From Variovorax sp. PBL-H6 (lineage in GTDB: Bacteria; Pseudomonadota; Gammaproteobacteria; Burkholderiales; Burkholderiaceae_C), in contig NZ_LR594659.1 of the NCBI RefSeq assembly GCF_901827155.1, forward strand, positions 868,001 through 932,000: DNA of 64,000 bases. The letters are read 5' to 3'. This document shows positions 35,182-44,297 of this stretch, in pieces. Below the pieces are notes generated by a model. The model searched no databases and had not been told where the DNA came from. It was given only the letters and a program-made list of their open reading frames with translations. Positions within the stretch are counted from its first letter, which is position 1. Every line of letters starts with the position of its first letter. The translations under genes were made by a program, and so were the position numbers.

Positions 35182-36799
35182 TATCCCCAAAGGTGCCGCC
35201 GCTTCGCCGCCCGTGTCGCCCGGCGCCTTTGCACCGTTGCGCCAACCGGTCTTTGCCGTGCTGTGGGCGGCCACCGTGCTCGGCAACATCGGCAGCTTCA
35301 TGCGCGACGTGGCGAGCTCGTGGCTGGTGACCGATCTCTCCGCCAGTCCGACCGCAGTGGCGCTGATCCAGACCGCAGCGACGCTGCCGATCTTCCTGCT
35401 GGCGATTCCGGCCGGCGTGCTCTCGGACATCCTCGACCGCCGCCGCTTCCTGATCTTCGTGCAGCTGGTGCTCGCGGCCGTGAGCGGCACCCTGCTGGTG
35501 CTCTCGCACACCGGTGCACTCACGGTCGAGTACCTGATCGCGCTGACCTTCGTGGGCGGCATCGGGGCCGCGCTGATGGGGCCGACGTGGCAATCGATCG
35601 TGCCCGAGCTCGTGCCGCGCAGCGACTTGAAGAGCGCCGTGGCGCTGAACTCGCTGGGCATCAACATTGCGCGCTCCATCGGGCCGGCGGCGGGCGGGCT
35701 GATTCTCGCGAGCTTCGGCGCCGCGGTCACCTACGGGCTGGACGTGCTGAGCTACCTGTTCGTCATTGCGGCGCTGCTGTGGTGGAAGCGCCCGGCGGCC
35801 GTCGACACCGGACTTTCCGAGAACTTCTTCGGCGCCTTCCGCGCGGGCATCCGCTACACGCGAGCGAGCAAGGAACTGCACGTGGTGCTGCTGCGCGCGG
35901 CGGTGTTCTTTCTCTTCGCGAGCTCCGTCTGGGCGCTGCTGCCCCTCGTCGCACGCCAGATGCTCGGCGGCAGCGCCGGCTTCTACGGCGTGCTCCTTGG
36001 CGCCGTGGGCGCGGGCGCCATCGGCGGTGCGCTGGTGATGCCGCGGTTGCGCGCCCGGCTCGATGCAGACGGCATGCTGCTGCTGGCGTCGCTGCTCAGT
36101 GCTGCCGTCATGGGCGGGCTGGTCTTCGCGCCGCCGCAGTGGCTCGCGATATTGCTGCTTCTGCTGCTGGGCCTCGGCTGGATCATTGCGCTCACCACGC
36201 TCAACGGCGTGGCGCAGTCCATCTTGCCGAACTGGGTGCGCGGCCGTGGCCTGGCCGTCTACCTCACGGTGTTCAACGGCGCCATGGCGGCCGGCAGCCT
36301 GGGGTGGGGCCTCGTCGCGCAGCAGGTCGGTGTGCCGTACACGCTGGTGGCGGGCGCCGTGGGGCTCGTCCTGGCCGGCCTCCTGTTCCACAGGGTTCGC
36401 CTGCCCACCGGCGAAGCCGACCTGCAAGCCTCGAACCACTGGCCGGAGCCGCTGCTGGCCGAGCCCGTGGCGAATGACCGCGGGCCGGTGATGGTCCAGG
36501 TCGACTACCGCATCCGCCACGAAGACCGGCCCGCGTTCATGGAAGCGATGAAGCGCCTGTCGTTCGAGCGCCGCCGCGACGGTGCCTACGCGTGGGGCGT
36601 GGCCGAGCACACCGGCGACCCCGAACGCGTGATCGAGTGGTTCCTTGTCGAGTCCTGGGCCGAGCATCTGCGCCAGCACCGGCGCGTGTCGCATGCCGAC
36701 GCCGATCTGCAGGCCGAGGCGCTGCGCTTTCACACCGGGCCCGGGAAGCCCGAGGTGCACCACTTTCTTTCGCTTCCTTTTCCGCCATCCCACCACTGA
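35174..36799 (+). CDS. MFS transporter (EntS-like) fused to an antibiotic-biosynthesis-monooxygenase-like domain
   Basis: 541 residues. About 1-410 form a twelve-helix MFS_3 (EntS-type) transporter with LSDILDRRRFLIF between helices two and three. From about residue 430 a soluble dimeric alpha-beta-barrel domain follows (VMVQVDYRIRHEDRPAFMEAMKRLSFERRRDGAYAWGV...HRRVSHADADL), which resembles the ABM/quinol-monooxygenase fold. Such fusions exist in this MFS branch. Last gene of the five-gene operon; likely exports or imports the compound handled by the two hydrolases, but direction is not known. Confidence 0.85.
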   Translation: MTDIPKGAAASPPVSPGAFAPLRQPVFAVLWAATVLGNIGSFMRDVASSWLVTDLSASPTAVALIQTAATLPIFLLAIPAGVLSDILDRRRFLIFVQLVLAAVSGTLLVLSHTGALTVEYLIALTFVGGIGAALMGPTWQSIVPELVPRSDLKSAVALNSLGINIARSIGPAAGGLILASFGAAVTYGLDVLSYLFVIAALLWWKRPAAVDTGLSENFFGAFRAGIRYTRASKELHVVLLRAAVFFLFASSVWALLPLVARQMLGGSAGFYGVLLGAVGAGAIGGALVMPRLRARLDADGMLLLASLLSAAVMGGLVFAPPQWLAILLLLLLGLGWIIALTTLNGVAQSILPNWVRGRGLAVYLTVFNGAMAAGSLGWGLVAQQVGVPYTLVAGAVGLVLAGLLFHRVRLPTGEADLQASNHWPEPLLAEPVANDRGPVMVQVDYRIRHEDRPAFMEAMKRLSFERRRDGAYAWGVAEHTGDPERVIEWFLVESWAEHLRQHRRVSHADADLQAEALRFHTGPGKPEVHHFLSLPFPPSHH

Positions 36800-36808
36800 G
36801 GAAGCCAC

Positions 36809-36958
36809 GACGACATTGCCGAGCTGACCGGCGCGCCGCACGCCCCCTGCGCCACCCACAAGGACGAGGTGAACACCAATCTGCTCGCGTTCATCCAGGC
36901 CTGCTCGACCTGCATCGCCCGCATCAGCCCGGTTGCGGTCCGTCGTAGCCTTCGATGA
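36809..36958 (+). pseudogene. Remnant of an alpha/beta-hydrolase C terminus
   Basis: An open stretch without a start codon whose translation contains IAELTGAPHAPCATHKDEVN and NLLAFIQA, resembling the catalytic-His end of alpha/beta hydrolases (Gly-X-Gly/Pro-His-Ala-Pro followed by a Leu-Leu-Ala-Phe helix). It starts right after the MFS stop codon and runs into the convergent DUF1330 gene. It probably marks a deletion that removed the rest of a sixth operon gene. Confidence 0.45.
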
Positions 36959-37232
36959 TGACCAGGTCGATGGTCGACACCGGCGGCGCCCTCAGCGCGA
37001 TGGCCGCCTGGTACTCGGGTGAGTTCCAGCAATCCAGCGCAGCCTGGTAGGTAGGGAACTCGATCACCACGTTGCGGCTTCGGCTCGTTCCTTCCGGATT
37101 CTCGAAGTTGCCCGCGCGCACCAGGAAGCGGGCGCCGAACTTGCCGAACGGCTCGGCGTTGGCCGCGACGTAGGCCTTGTACTTTTCGGTGTCGGCCACA
37201 TCGACCCGTGCGATCCAGTATCCCTTTGCCAT
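36924..37232 (-). CDS. DUF1330 family protein
   Basis: 102-residue small cytosolic protein of the DUF1330 dimeric ferredoxin-like fold: AKGYWIARVDVADTEKYKAYVAAN at the N terminus and RNVVIEFPTYQAALDCWNSPEYQAAIALR in the middle are diagnostic. Function is unknown. ATG 37232 has CGGAGA upstream; a longer reading lacks this. Isolated, convergent with the remnant above. Confidence 0.88.
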   Translation of the reverse strand: MAKGYWIARVDVADTEKYKAYVAANAEPFGKFGARFLVRAGNFENPEGTSRSRNVVIEFPTYQAALDCWNSPEYQAAIALRAPPVSTIDLVIIEGYDGPQPG

Positions 37233-37386
37233 GCGATTCTCCGATTGATGAGGAGCGGGAGTTTCGCGGAGGCGGGCCCTGCAGGGCAAGGGCCCCTGTC
37301 GACGCCGCGCTGGCAAAGCTGAGCGGGCCCAGACCTGGGCCTTGCATCACCGCGGCGAGCTTCGGCGATGCGCTTGGGCAAAACAA

Positions 37387-37824
37387 TCAGAAGCGCGAGT
37401 GCTCCCTGAAGCTGTAGAACTCGCCGTCGCCGATGATGATGAAGTCCTGCAGAAGCAGCTGGTGCAGCTCGCCAAGTGCGTGCAAGCGATCGGCTGTTTC
37501 GATGTCTGCCACCGAAGGCTGGCAGTGACCGGAGGGATGGTTGTGGACCACGATGATCGTCGTGGCGCGGGCAAGTATCGCGTTCCTGAAAATCTCGACA
37601 GGCTCGATCAGCGCACCGCGCCCTGTGCCGATCGCTGCCACCTCATACGAGAGCACCTCGAGTTGGGGGTTCAGGTGAAGAACGATCACCTTCTCCTTGG
37701 CTTCGTCCTGCATGTCCCTGAACAGCTCGTAAACATGGCGTGGGCTTTCGACCGGCCTGTTCAGGAGGTCATCGTCGACTCGCCTTCTCGTGAAGGTGAC
37801 CTTGAGTTCCTTGAGATACGCCAT
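37387..37824 (-). CDS. Short RadC-like JAB-domain protein
   Basis: 145 residues, essentially only the RadC/JAB domain, without the N-terminal helix-hairpin-helix of full-length RadC (about 225). The metal-binding motif HNHPSG...S...D (VVHNHPSGHCQPSVADIETA) is intact. Such short forms are frequent on genomic islands, and their role, despite the old DNA-repair label, is not established. No mobile element is visible here; base composition is a little less GC-rich than its surroundings. Confidence 0.85.
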   Translation of the reverse strand: MAYLKELKVTFTRRRVDDDLLNRPVESPRHVYELFRDMQDEAKEKVIVLHLNPQLEVLSYEVAAIGTGRGALIEPVEIFRNAILARATTIIVVHNHPSGHCQPSVADIETADRLHALGELHQLLLQDFIIIGDGEFYSFREHSRF

Positions 37825-37956
37825 TTCCTCTCCCTTGATCGCAGTTCAGTTTCTTTCGGATTTTGAAAGGACTCAGCAGCATAGCCAAGTCGCGACACCG
37901 TCAGCCGTGACTCGTCGACGTGCACCCCATGCCGGCCCAATGGGACAATCCGCCCC

Positions 37957-38997
37957 ATGACCAGCCCCGCACAGACCCTCACCCTCACCCGCCCCGACGA
38001 CTGGCACCTGCATGTGCGCGACGGCGCCGCCCTGGAAGCGGTGGTGCCGCATTCGGCGCGCCAGTTCGGCCGGGCGTTGATCATGCCCAACCTGCGCCCG
38101 CCGGTGACCACCGCCGAGCAGGCGAAGGCCTACCGCGACCGCATCCGCGCTGCGGTGCCCGAGGGCCTGGACTTCGAGCCGGTCATGTCGCTGTACCTGA
38201 CCGACAAGCTGCCCCCCGCGGAGATCCCGCGCGCTGCCGCCGCCGGCGTGTGCGCCCTCAAGCTCTACCCCGCGGGCGCCACCACCAACAGCGATGCCGG
38301 CGTCACCGACATCCGCAAGACCTACCCGACGCTCGAAGCCATGCAGGAGCACGGCCTGCTGTTGCTGGTGCACGGCGAGGTGACCGACCCGGCGGTCGAT
38401 CTCTTCGACCGCGAGGCGGTCTTCATCGAGCGCGTGATGATCCCGCTGCGCCGCGACTTCCCCGAGCTCAAGATCGTGTTCGAGCACCTGACGACGAAGG
38501 AGGGCGCCCATTACGTGCGCGATGCGGACCGCTTCACCGCCGCCACCATCACCGCGCACCACCTGCTCTACAACCGCAACGCGATCTTCACCGGCGGCAT
38601 CCGGCCGCACTACTACTGCCTGCCGGTCCTCAAGCGCGAGACCCATCGCCTGGCCCTGGTCGAGGCCGCCACCAGCGGCAGCCCGCGCTTTTTCCTCGGC
38701 ACCGACAGTGCCCCGCATCCGGCGCATCTCAAGGAGCACGCGCTGGGGTGCGCCGGCTGCTACACCGCGCTGACCGCGCTGGAGCTCTACGCCGAAGCTT
38801 TCGACAACGCGGGTGCGCTCGATTGGCTCGAAGGCTTCGCGAGCTTTCATGGCGCCGACTTCTACGGCCTGCCGCGCAATACCGACACGGTCACGCTGAA
38901 GCGCGAAAGCTGGACCGTGCCCGAGACACTTCCCTACGGCGAGGCCACGCTCAAGCCGTTGCGCGGCGGCGAGACGCTGGCCTGGAGGCTGGCATGA
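37957..38997 (+). CDS. pyrC: Dihydroorotase
   Basis: 346-residue class II dihydroorotase, catalysing the third step of pyrimidine synthesis. Zinc ligands His-Leu-His are in [10 protein letters not shown], the carbamylated Lys in [15 protein letters not shown], further His in LLLVHGEV and VFEHLTT, and the catalytic Asp in [15 protein letters not shown]. Length fits E. coli PyrC (348). Stop codon overlaps the NYN-domain gene start (ATGA). Confidence 0.95.
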   Translation: MTSPAQTLTLTRPDDWHLHVRDGAALEAVVPHSARQFGRALIMPNLRPPVTTAEQAKAYRDRIRAAVPEGLDFEPVMSLYLTDKLPPAEIPRAAAAGVCALKLYPAGATTNSDAGVTDIRKTYPTLEAMQEHGLLLLVHGEVTDPAVDLFDREAVFIERVMIPLRRDFPELKIVFEHLTTKEGAHYVRDADRFTAATITAHHLLYNRNAIFTGGIRPHYYCLPVLKRETHRLALVEAATSGSPRFFLGTDSAPHPAHLKEHALGCAGCYTALTALELYAEAFDNAGALDWLEGFASFHGADFYGLPRNTDTVTLKRESWTVPETLPYGEATLKPLRGGETLAWRLA

Positions 38998-39710
38998 GCA
39001 TGGTGATGTTGCTGATCGATGCCGACAATGTCTCGGCCGACGTGATCGAGCAGGCCGTGCAACGCACGCTGGCCGACCAGGGCGCGATCCATGTGCGGCG
39101 GGCCTACTGCAATGCCGAGACCGCGCTCAAGCAGCAAGCGCTCTTCAAGCGGCTTTCCGTGCGGCCGATGGTCAACCTCGCCGCCGGCAAGAACTGCACC
39201 GACATCGCGCTCGCGGTCGACGCCATGGACCTCGCGGTGACGGAACGGCCTGATCTCGTGGTGCTGGTGTCCTCCGATTCGGACTTCGCGCCGCTGGTGA
39301 TTCGCCTGCGCGAGAAGGGCTGCCGCGTGTGCGGCATCGGGCAGCAAGGCAAGACCGGCGAAGACACGGTGGCCGTCTACGACAGCTTCATCGACCTGCA
39401 GCACCAGCCCGCCAGCCGGCCTGCCGCGGCCAAGCGGCCCGCTCGCGCGCGACGCACCAAGGCCGAGGAAGTGGCGCCGCCGGCGCCCGTGCTGCCGGAT
39501 GACGTGCTGCGCATCCTCGATGCGGTGCCCGAACTCCTTCGCGGCGAGCGGGTCGAGCTCAATCACGCGGCCGAGCGCCTGCGGGGCGCCAAGCTGCTGG
39601 GCAAGAGCGCGAGCTCGCCCAAGCTGTTCAAGAAATTCCCGGAGCACTTCCTGCTGACGCCGGAGAAGACACCGAACAAGGTGAAGTACGTCGGCCCTGC
39701 CGGGACGTGA
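38994..39710 (+). CDS. NYN-domain (LabA/DUF88-like) putative ribonuclease
   Basis: 238 residues. The N-terminal PIN-like NYN domain (about 1-145) shows conserved acidic residues: [22 protein letters not shown] and [13 protein letters not shown]. An Ala/Arg/Pro-rich linker follows, and the C-terminal 70 residues ([16 protein letters not shown]...[11 protein letters not shown]) resemble an OST-HTH/LOTUS domain that binds RNA. Probably an RNA-processing nuclease; overlaps pyrC by the ATGA junction. Confidence 0.82.
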   Translation: MSMVMLLIDADNVSADVIEQAVQRTLADQGAIHVRRAYCNAETALKQQALFKRLSVRPMVNLAAGKNCTDIALAVDAMDLAVTERPDLVVLVSSDSDFAPLVIRLREKGCRVCGIGQQGKTGEDTVAVYDSFIDLQHQPASRPAAAKRPARARRTKAEEVAPPAPVLPDDVLRILDAVPELLRGERVELNHAAERLRGAKLLGKSASSPKLFKKFPEHFLLTPEKTPNKVKYVGPAGT

Positions 39711-39729
39711 GGCGCGCAGCCGTATCCAA

Positions 39730-39771
39730 GGCAAACGACACGGCAGCCGAGGGCAGGGTACTCCGGTGAGC
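39730..39771 (+). repeat. Recurring short motif, copy 2, at the DUF3025 gene start
   Basis: GCAAACGACACGGCAGCCGA, then GGGCAGGGTACTCCGGTGAGC. The final GTG is the start codon of the DUF3025 gene. Related to copies at 8142 and 41534. Confidence 0.5.
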
Positions 39772-40530
39772 GCCGCGCGGAGCTTCGACCCCGGCCGGCC
39801 CTGGCTCGCGCCCTATGCGCCGCGGGCCGCGTCCATGGCGGCATCGCTGGCGCAGGGCCATGATGCGGCGGCGGTGCTGTCGAATGCGGCGCCCGGCATC
39901 GAGTTGCCGGCCGGCCCCTTGCGCTTCGTGCAACCCGATGCCGCGCCGGCCGGCGAAGCCTACGAGGCCTTCATCTTCCGGACGGCGCAGGTGCCCACCC
40001 GCGACGACCTGCACGACTTCTTCAATGGCCTGGTCTGGCTGCACTTCCCGCGCGCCAAGCAACGGCTCAACGAGTTGCAGGCGGGCGAGATTGCGCGCGC
40101 CGGCATCGGCGCGACGCGCGGTCCCCTGCGGGATGCACTGACCGTGTTCGACGAGAACGGAGCGGTACTCGATGCGCCCGCGGCGTTGTGGCAGGCGCTG
40201 CTCGCGCGCGACTGGCCGCGCCTTTTCGTGAGCGAACGCGCGCGGTGGCACGAAGCACGGCTGCTGGTCTTCGGCCACGCCTTGCTCGAAAAGCTGGCCA
40301 TGCCGCGCAAGGCGCTCACGGCACATGTGCTGTGGGCGCCCGGTGCGATCCGGTCGATCGCGATCGACGATGCAGCCATCGCGGCCGCGCTGGCACCCTC
40401 GCACCTCGCCGCCAAGCCCTTTGCGCCGCTGCCGGTGCTGGGCGTGCCGGGCTGGTGGCCGGCCAACGAGGTGCCCGGCTTCTACGACGACGTGGCAGTC
40501 TTCAGGCCGCCGCGGTCTCCGCGGCACTGA
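39766..40530 (+). CDS. DUF3025 family protein
   Basis: 254 residues starting with GTG. Matches the betaproteobacterial DUF3025 style: RDDLHDFFNGLVWLHFPRAKQRLNELQ and WHEARLLVFGHALLEKL, and a C-terminal LPVLGVPGWWPANEVPGFYDD. Function unknown. Its 3' end overlaps the convergent tphA1 gene by 29 nt, an unusual tail-to-tail overlap. Confidence 0.85.
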   Translation: MSAARSFDPGRPWLAPYAPRAASMAASLAQGHDAAAVLSNAAPGIELPAGPLRFVQPDAAPAGEAYEAFIFRTAQVPTRDDLHDFFNGLVWLHFPRAKQRLNELQAGEIARAGIGATRGPLRDALTVFDENGAVLDAPAALWQALLARDWPRLFVSERARWHEARLLVFGHALLEKLAMPRKALTAHVLWAPGAIRSIAIDDAAIAAALAPSHLAAKPFAPLPVLGVPGWWPANEVPGFYDDVAVFRPPRSPRH

Positions 40531-41599
40531 GCGCCGGCCCATCCACGAACACATCGGCATGGAAGTCGGCGGCGGCGAGGCCCAACTGCCGCACCGCCAG
40601 GTCGCGCACCGCCTGCACCATGCCGGGTGAGCCGCAGCAGTAGAGCTCGTGTCCCGCAAGCTCGCAGCAGTGGGCCTGCAGGGCCTGGTCAACGCGGCCC
40701 GAGAACGCGTCCTCGGCCGCATCGCCGGCTTCCTCGCTCAAGGCGGCGACGAAGCGGAAGGAGCCCGGCCATTGCCGCTGCCACTTCGCCACTGCCGATT
40801 GCAGGTAGATGCCCTCGGCGCGGCGTGCTCCCCAGATCAGCGTGACGGGCCGCTCGATGCGGCGCTTCGCCATGTCGTCGAGGATGGACTTGATGGGCGC
40901 GAAGCCGGTGCCGCCGGCCACGAAGACGATGGGCCGCGTCGAGGCGGCCTCCAGCGTCACGGCGCCGAAGGGCAGCTCGACATCGAGCAGGTCTCCCTGC
41001 TGCAGTGCCGGCACGCGGGCGCTGAAGGCGCCGCCCTCCACGTGGCGGATGTGCAGGGTGAGCGCATCGCTCTCGTGCGGTGCATTGGCCATCGAGTAGC
41101 AGCGCGTGCTGCCGTCGCCCACCGCGAGCTGCAGGTACTGCCCGGCATGGAACTTGGCGCGCTGGCCGGCCGGAAGGCGCAACTGCAGCACCGACACATC
41201 GGGCGCTGCCAACTGGTTGCGAAACACCTTGGCGGTGAAGCGCTTGCGCGCGCCGGGGTCGATGCGGTGCCAGGACACCGGCGCGATCTGCAGATCCGCC
41301 GTCGGCGTGCACATGCAATAGAGCACCTGCTCCGGCGTGCAGCTCTCGTTGCGTATCGAGCTGCCTTCGAGGCCGGCAACCTCGCCCTGCGCGATGCCGC
41401 CGGCGCAGTTGCCGCACACGCCTTTGCGGCAGGAATAGGGCAGCTCGATGCCGGCGCGCAGCGCAGCGTCGAGCACGCTCTGGTTCTCGGCGCAGTCGAA
41501 GGCGATCTCGGTGCCGGCGATGGCGATGCGATGGCTCACTGGAGTACCTTCGCCTCCGGCTGCTGTGCTATTCGCGTTCGGAACGGCTGCGCGGCTCAT
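40502..41599 (-). CDS. tphA1: Terephthalate dioxygenase reductase component (TphA1)
   Basis: 365 residues. An N-terminal plant-type [2Fe-2S] ferredoxin domain has the cluster motif Cys-Arg-Lys-Gly-Val-Cys-Gly-Asn-Cys with the fourth Cys in LYCMCTP; a flavin domain has the RxYS-like TRCYSMAN, and the NAD domain [10 protein letters not shown] and YCCGSPGMV. It passes electrons from NAD(P)H to the dioxygenase. ATG 41599 overlaps the tphB stop (ATGA); a GTG at 41539, in a recurring motif, would give a 345-residue protein nearer to the 336 of Comamonas TphA1, so the start is uncertain. Confidence 0.85.
   Translation of the reverse strand: MSRAAVPNANSTAAGGEGTPVSHRIAIAGTEIAFDCAENQSVLDAALRAGIELPYSCRKGVCGNCAGGIAQGEVAGLEGSSIRNESCTPEQVLYCMCTPTADLQIAPVSWHRIDPGARKRFTAKVFRNQLAAPDVSVLQLRLPAGQRAKFHAGQYLQLAVGDGSTRCYSMANAPHESDALTLHIRHVEGGAFSARVPALQQGDLLDVELPFGAVTLEAASTRPIVFVAGGTGFAPIKSILDDMAKRRIERPVTLIWGARRAEGIYLQSAVAKWQRQWPGSFRFVAALSEEAGDAAEDAFSGRVDQALQAHCCELAGHELYCCGSPGMVQAVRDLAVRQLGLAAADFHADVFVDGPALSAAETAAA
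41534..41572 (-). repeat. Recurring short motif, copy 3, inside the 5' end of tphA1
   Basis: On the minus strand it reads AGCACAGCAGCCGGAGGCG then AAGGTACTCCAGTGAGC, very close to the copy at 8142-8177. The GTG in it is in frame with tphA1 and may be the real start codon. The encoded peptide GEGTPVS is also what the two other copies encode in one frame. Confidence 0.5.
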
Positions 41600-42552
41600 G
41601 GTGTGATGTTCCCCATGCCGGACAAAAGGTGGATGGTGCGAAGCAGCGCACCGGCGTCGGCCATGCCGCGGCCCGCGATGTCCATCGCGCTGCCATGGCC
41701 CACGCTGGACAGCAACACATCGGCGCCGATGGACAGCGCGCTGGCCGCGTTCGGCGCCAGCAGCTTGATGGGAATGTGGCCCTGGTCGTGCAGCATCGCG
41801 ACATAGAGGTCGTGCCTGCGCTGCGCCAGCAGCAGGTCGGCGCCCTGCGGACCGTCGACCTGAAGGCCCTCGGCGCGCAGCATGCGTACCGCTGGCTCGA
41901 CGATGGCTTCGTCCTCGGGCCCGAAGAGCCCGCCTTCGGAGGCATGCGGGTTGATCCCGAAGACGCCGATGGACGGTGCCGCGACGCCCAGCAGCGCACA
42001 GGCGCGGGCACCGGCGCGCGCCGCGTCCGCAACGAGTCCGGGCGTGAGCCGGCCGAGCGCGGTGCGCACGCTTTCGTGCAGCGTTGCATGCACGATGCGC
42101 AGGCCGCCGCCCACCAGCATGAGGAACACGCTGTCTTCCGGCTGGCCGCAGACGCGCGCCACCAGCGAGGGGTAGCCGCTGAAGGCGATGCCGGCCCGGT
42201 GGATCGCGGTCTCGTGGTGCGGGCAGGCCACCACGGCATCGAATTCGCCGCGCCGGCAGGCTTCGATGGCGGCGCTGGCCGAGGCCACGGCCGAGGCCCC
42301 GGCCGCCGCGTCGATCTGCCCGGGGCGCGCCGCTGCGGCCGGCAACTCGCCTGCGCCGACCACGGCCTGATCCGCCAGCAATGATTCGAGCCCGAGTTGC
42401 GCGGCCGTGCGTTCGAGCACGCTCGGCGGCGCGAAGAGGGTGATGCGCGCGCGCGCCTGCGACGGCAGCGCGGCAAGCGCCTTCAGCGCGATCTCGGGCC
42501 CGATGCCGTTGGGATCGCCCGCAGCGAGCGCGAGCCGTCGAACGGGCGTCAT
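41596..42552 (-). CDS. tphB: PdxA-family dihydrodiol dehydrogenase (TphB)
   Basis: 318-residue protein of the 4-hydroxythreonine-4-phosphate dehydrogenase family: [18 protein letters not shown] at the N terminus, and [13 protein letters not shown] with metal and substrate ligands in the C-terminal half. Between the dioxygenase beta subunit and the reductase it is best read as TphB, which oxidises and decarboxylates the terephthalate cis-dihydrodiol to protocatechuate, rather than as the vitamin B6 enzyme. Overlaps tphA3 (TGATG) and tphA1 (ATGA). Confidence 0.87.
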   Translation of the reverse strand: MTPVRRLALAAGDPNGIGPEIALKALAALPSQARARITLFAPPSVLERTAAQLGLESLLADQAVVGAGELPAAAARPGQIDAAAGASAVASASAAIEACRRGEFDAVVACPHHETAIHRAGIAFSGYPSLVARVCGQPEDSVFLMLVGGGLRIVHATLHESVRTALGRLTPGLVADAARAGARACALLGVAAPSIGVFGINPHASEGGLFGPEDEAIVEPAVRMLRAEGLQVDGPQGADLLLAQRRHDLYVAMLHDQGHIPIKLLAPNAASALSIGADVLLSSVGHGSAMDIAGRGMADAGALLRTIHLLSGMGNITP

Positions 42553-43016
42553 CACAGCGGCAGCGCCAGCAAGGTATCGGTCACCGTGCTGTCGCACACG
42601 GCCACGCGCGACTGCAACTTCAGCTGGCCGTCCTGCTGCACGAAGCGGTCCTGGTAGACGCCCGTGGCGAAGACCTCGGTCTGGCCGGTGGCCATGATGC
42701 GTGCCACGACGAAGGGTGTGCTCGCCTCGGCACTGTCAGCACTGGCTTGCTGCACGAGCGGAATGCCCAGCAGATGGCGATAGCGCTGCCGCTCGTAGAT
42801 GTTGGCCTCGCGCAGTGCCGCGATGCGGTCTTCCAGCATCGCGCGCGAGTCCGCGTAGACGATGCCGGCTGCCAGGCCGTCGCGCTCGTTCTCGACGTGC
42901 GTGATGCGGTAGTGGCAGTCCTCGGTGAAGTAGTCGGGCCATTGCTCCAGCGCGTCGCTGTCGATGGTGTGGGCATAGGCCGCGTTGAAGGCGCACAGCG
43001 CCAGCAGGTCGATCAT
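42552..43016 (-). CDS. tphA3: Terephthalate dioxygenase small (beta) subunit (TphA3)
   Basis: 154-residue ring-hydroxylating dioxygenase beta subunit, the same length as Comamonas TphA3. [22 protein letters not shown] and the [12 protein letters not shown] segment are typical of this fold (SnoaL/NTF2-like). It has a structural role beside the catalytic alpha subunit. 17 nt downstream of tphA2 and overlapping tphB by 1 nt. Confidence 0.9.
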   Translation of the reverse strand: MIDLLALCAFNAAYAHTIDSDALEQWPDYFTEDCHYRITHVENERDGLAAGIVYADSRAMLEDRIAALREANIYERQRYRHLLGIPLVQQASADSAEASTPFVVARIMATGQTEVFATGVYQDRFVQQDGQLKLQSRVAVCDSTVTDTLLALPL

Positions 43017-43033
43017 CGTGTCTCTCTCTTGTC

Positions 43034-44275
43034 TCAGGCACCCATGTGGTGGCGGTAGGCTTTCCAGAAGCCGCGCACCGAAGCCTCGGTGGCGCGCCCT
43101 TCGCTCGATCCGGCGCTGTCGCCGCCCATCTCGACCACCGCTTGCTGGTCGCGCGCGCCGGCGATGCCGCGCTGCACGAAGCCGCCGACCGCACCGTCCT
43201 CCATCGAGATGAAGCCCGCGGGCCCGATCAGGTTCGACTGCTTCAGGCGCACGCGGCGCTGCTCGGGCGTGTCGTCGGCATAGCCCAGGTAGGTCCAGTT
43301 GAGCTCGGTGCGCGCCACCCCCTTGGGCAGCACCTGGCGCACCGCCAGGCAGTTCTGGATCTGCTGCAGCACGAAGCCGGGAAAGACCGAGAGGATCTGC
43401 AGGGTCACGCCGTCCTCGTATTCCTTGAAGCCGGCGAGCAGGCTCGGATCCTTCAGGCGATAGCGGTCGTTGTCGGAGCGCAGCGCCTGCTCCTTGTACG
43501 AGGCGTCCTTCTCCGCCGCCGGATCGATCATCGAGTAGCTTACGTGGTGGCCGCCGCTCTCGTCGACGATCACGCCGCCCTTCTGCGACAGGCGGTTGAG
43601 CTCGAAGGTGGTGAAGAACAGGTGCAGCAGGCTCGCGTGGTAGCTGTCCTTCACGTTCTCCACGTAGAGCTTCCAGTTGTTGGGCAGCGCCTGCGTGAAG
43701 CGGCCGATGACCTCCACCGGCTTGTGCAGCACGCGCTCGATGCGCGCGCAGATCTCCTCGCCCAGGTAGTCCTCGATGGCGGGGACGTCTTCGCTGAAGC
43801 TGCCGAACACCAGGCCGCAGAAGGTGGCGATGCGCAGCTTGCGCGGGCCGTGGGCTTCCTTGCAGAAATCGGGCGGCATGCCGCCCTGGCCCTTGACGCC
43901 CTTCTCGAAGGCGACGCCGGTGAGGTCGCCCTGGCGGTTGTAGCTCCAGGCGTGATAGACGCACTGGAAGTTCTCGGCCCGGCCGGACTTCTCCAGCGCG
44001 ATGAGCGCGCCGCGGTGGGCGCAGCGGTTCTCGAAGGCGTAGATCTCGCCGTCTTCGTCGCGCACCACCACCACCGGCGTTTCGCCCGCGAAGGTGGTGC
44101 GGTAGCTGCCGCTGTCGGGCAGCTCGGCCTCGAGGCAGAGATAGTTCCAGACCTCGCCGCGAAAGATGCGGGCCTGCTCGTCGGCGGCAGTCTGCGCATC
44201 GCTGTAGAGCGCGAAGGGGATGCGCGTGAGGCCGGGTCCGGCCCAACGGACGGGTTGGGATGCGATGTCGTTCAT
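43034..44275 (-). CDS. tphA2: Terephthalate dioxygenase large (alpha) subunit (TphA2)
   Basis: 413-residue Rieske dioxygenase alpha subunit. The Rieske cluster ligands are Cys85, His87, Cys105 and His108; the mononuclear iron ligands are His213, His218 and Asp360, with bridging Asp210. From memory, the Comamonas enzyme uses His209/His214/Asp356 and binds the two carboxylates with Arg309/Arg390; with the same offset of four, Arg313 and Arg394 are present here. This supports terephthalate as substrate beyond simple family membership. ATG 44275 is used; an upstream in-frame extension has no supporting signal. Confidence 0.92.
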   Translation of the reverse strand: MNDIASQPVRWAGPGLTRIPFALYSDAQTAADEQARIFRGEVWNYLCLEAELPDSGSYRTTFAGETPVVVVRDEDGEIYAFENRCAHRGALIALEKSGRAENFQCVYHAWSYNRQGDLTGVAFEKGVKGQGGMPPDFCKEAHGPRKLRIATFCGLVFGSFSEDVPAIEDYLGEEICARIERVLHKPVEVIGRFTQALPNNWKLYVENVKDSYHASLLHLFFTTFELNRLSQKGGVIVDESGGHHVSYSMIDPAAEKDASYKEQALRSDNDRYRLKDPSLLAGFKEYEDGVTLQILSVFPGFVLQQIQNCLAVRQVLPKGVARTELNWTYLGYADDTPEQRRVRLKQSNLIGPAGFISMEDGAVGGFVQRGIAGARDQQAVVEMGGDSAGSSEGRATEASVRGFWKAYRHHMGA

Positions 44276-44297
44276 GGCTTCAACTTCGATGTCGACT

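Noticed and set aside
37387..37824. RadC-like gene as a sign of a genomic island
   Set aside because: No integrase, tRNA, direct repeats or other mobile genes are nearby; flanking genes such as pyrC look chromosomal core.
41596..42552. Vitamin B6 biosynthesis enzyme PdxA
   Set aside because: The family fits, but position between dioxygenase subunit and reductase genes makes the TphB role much more likely.
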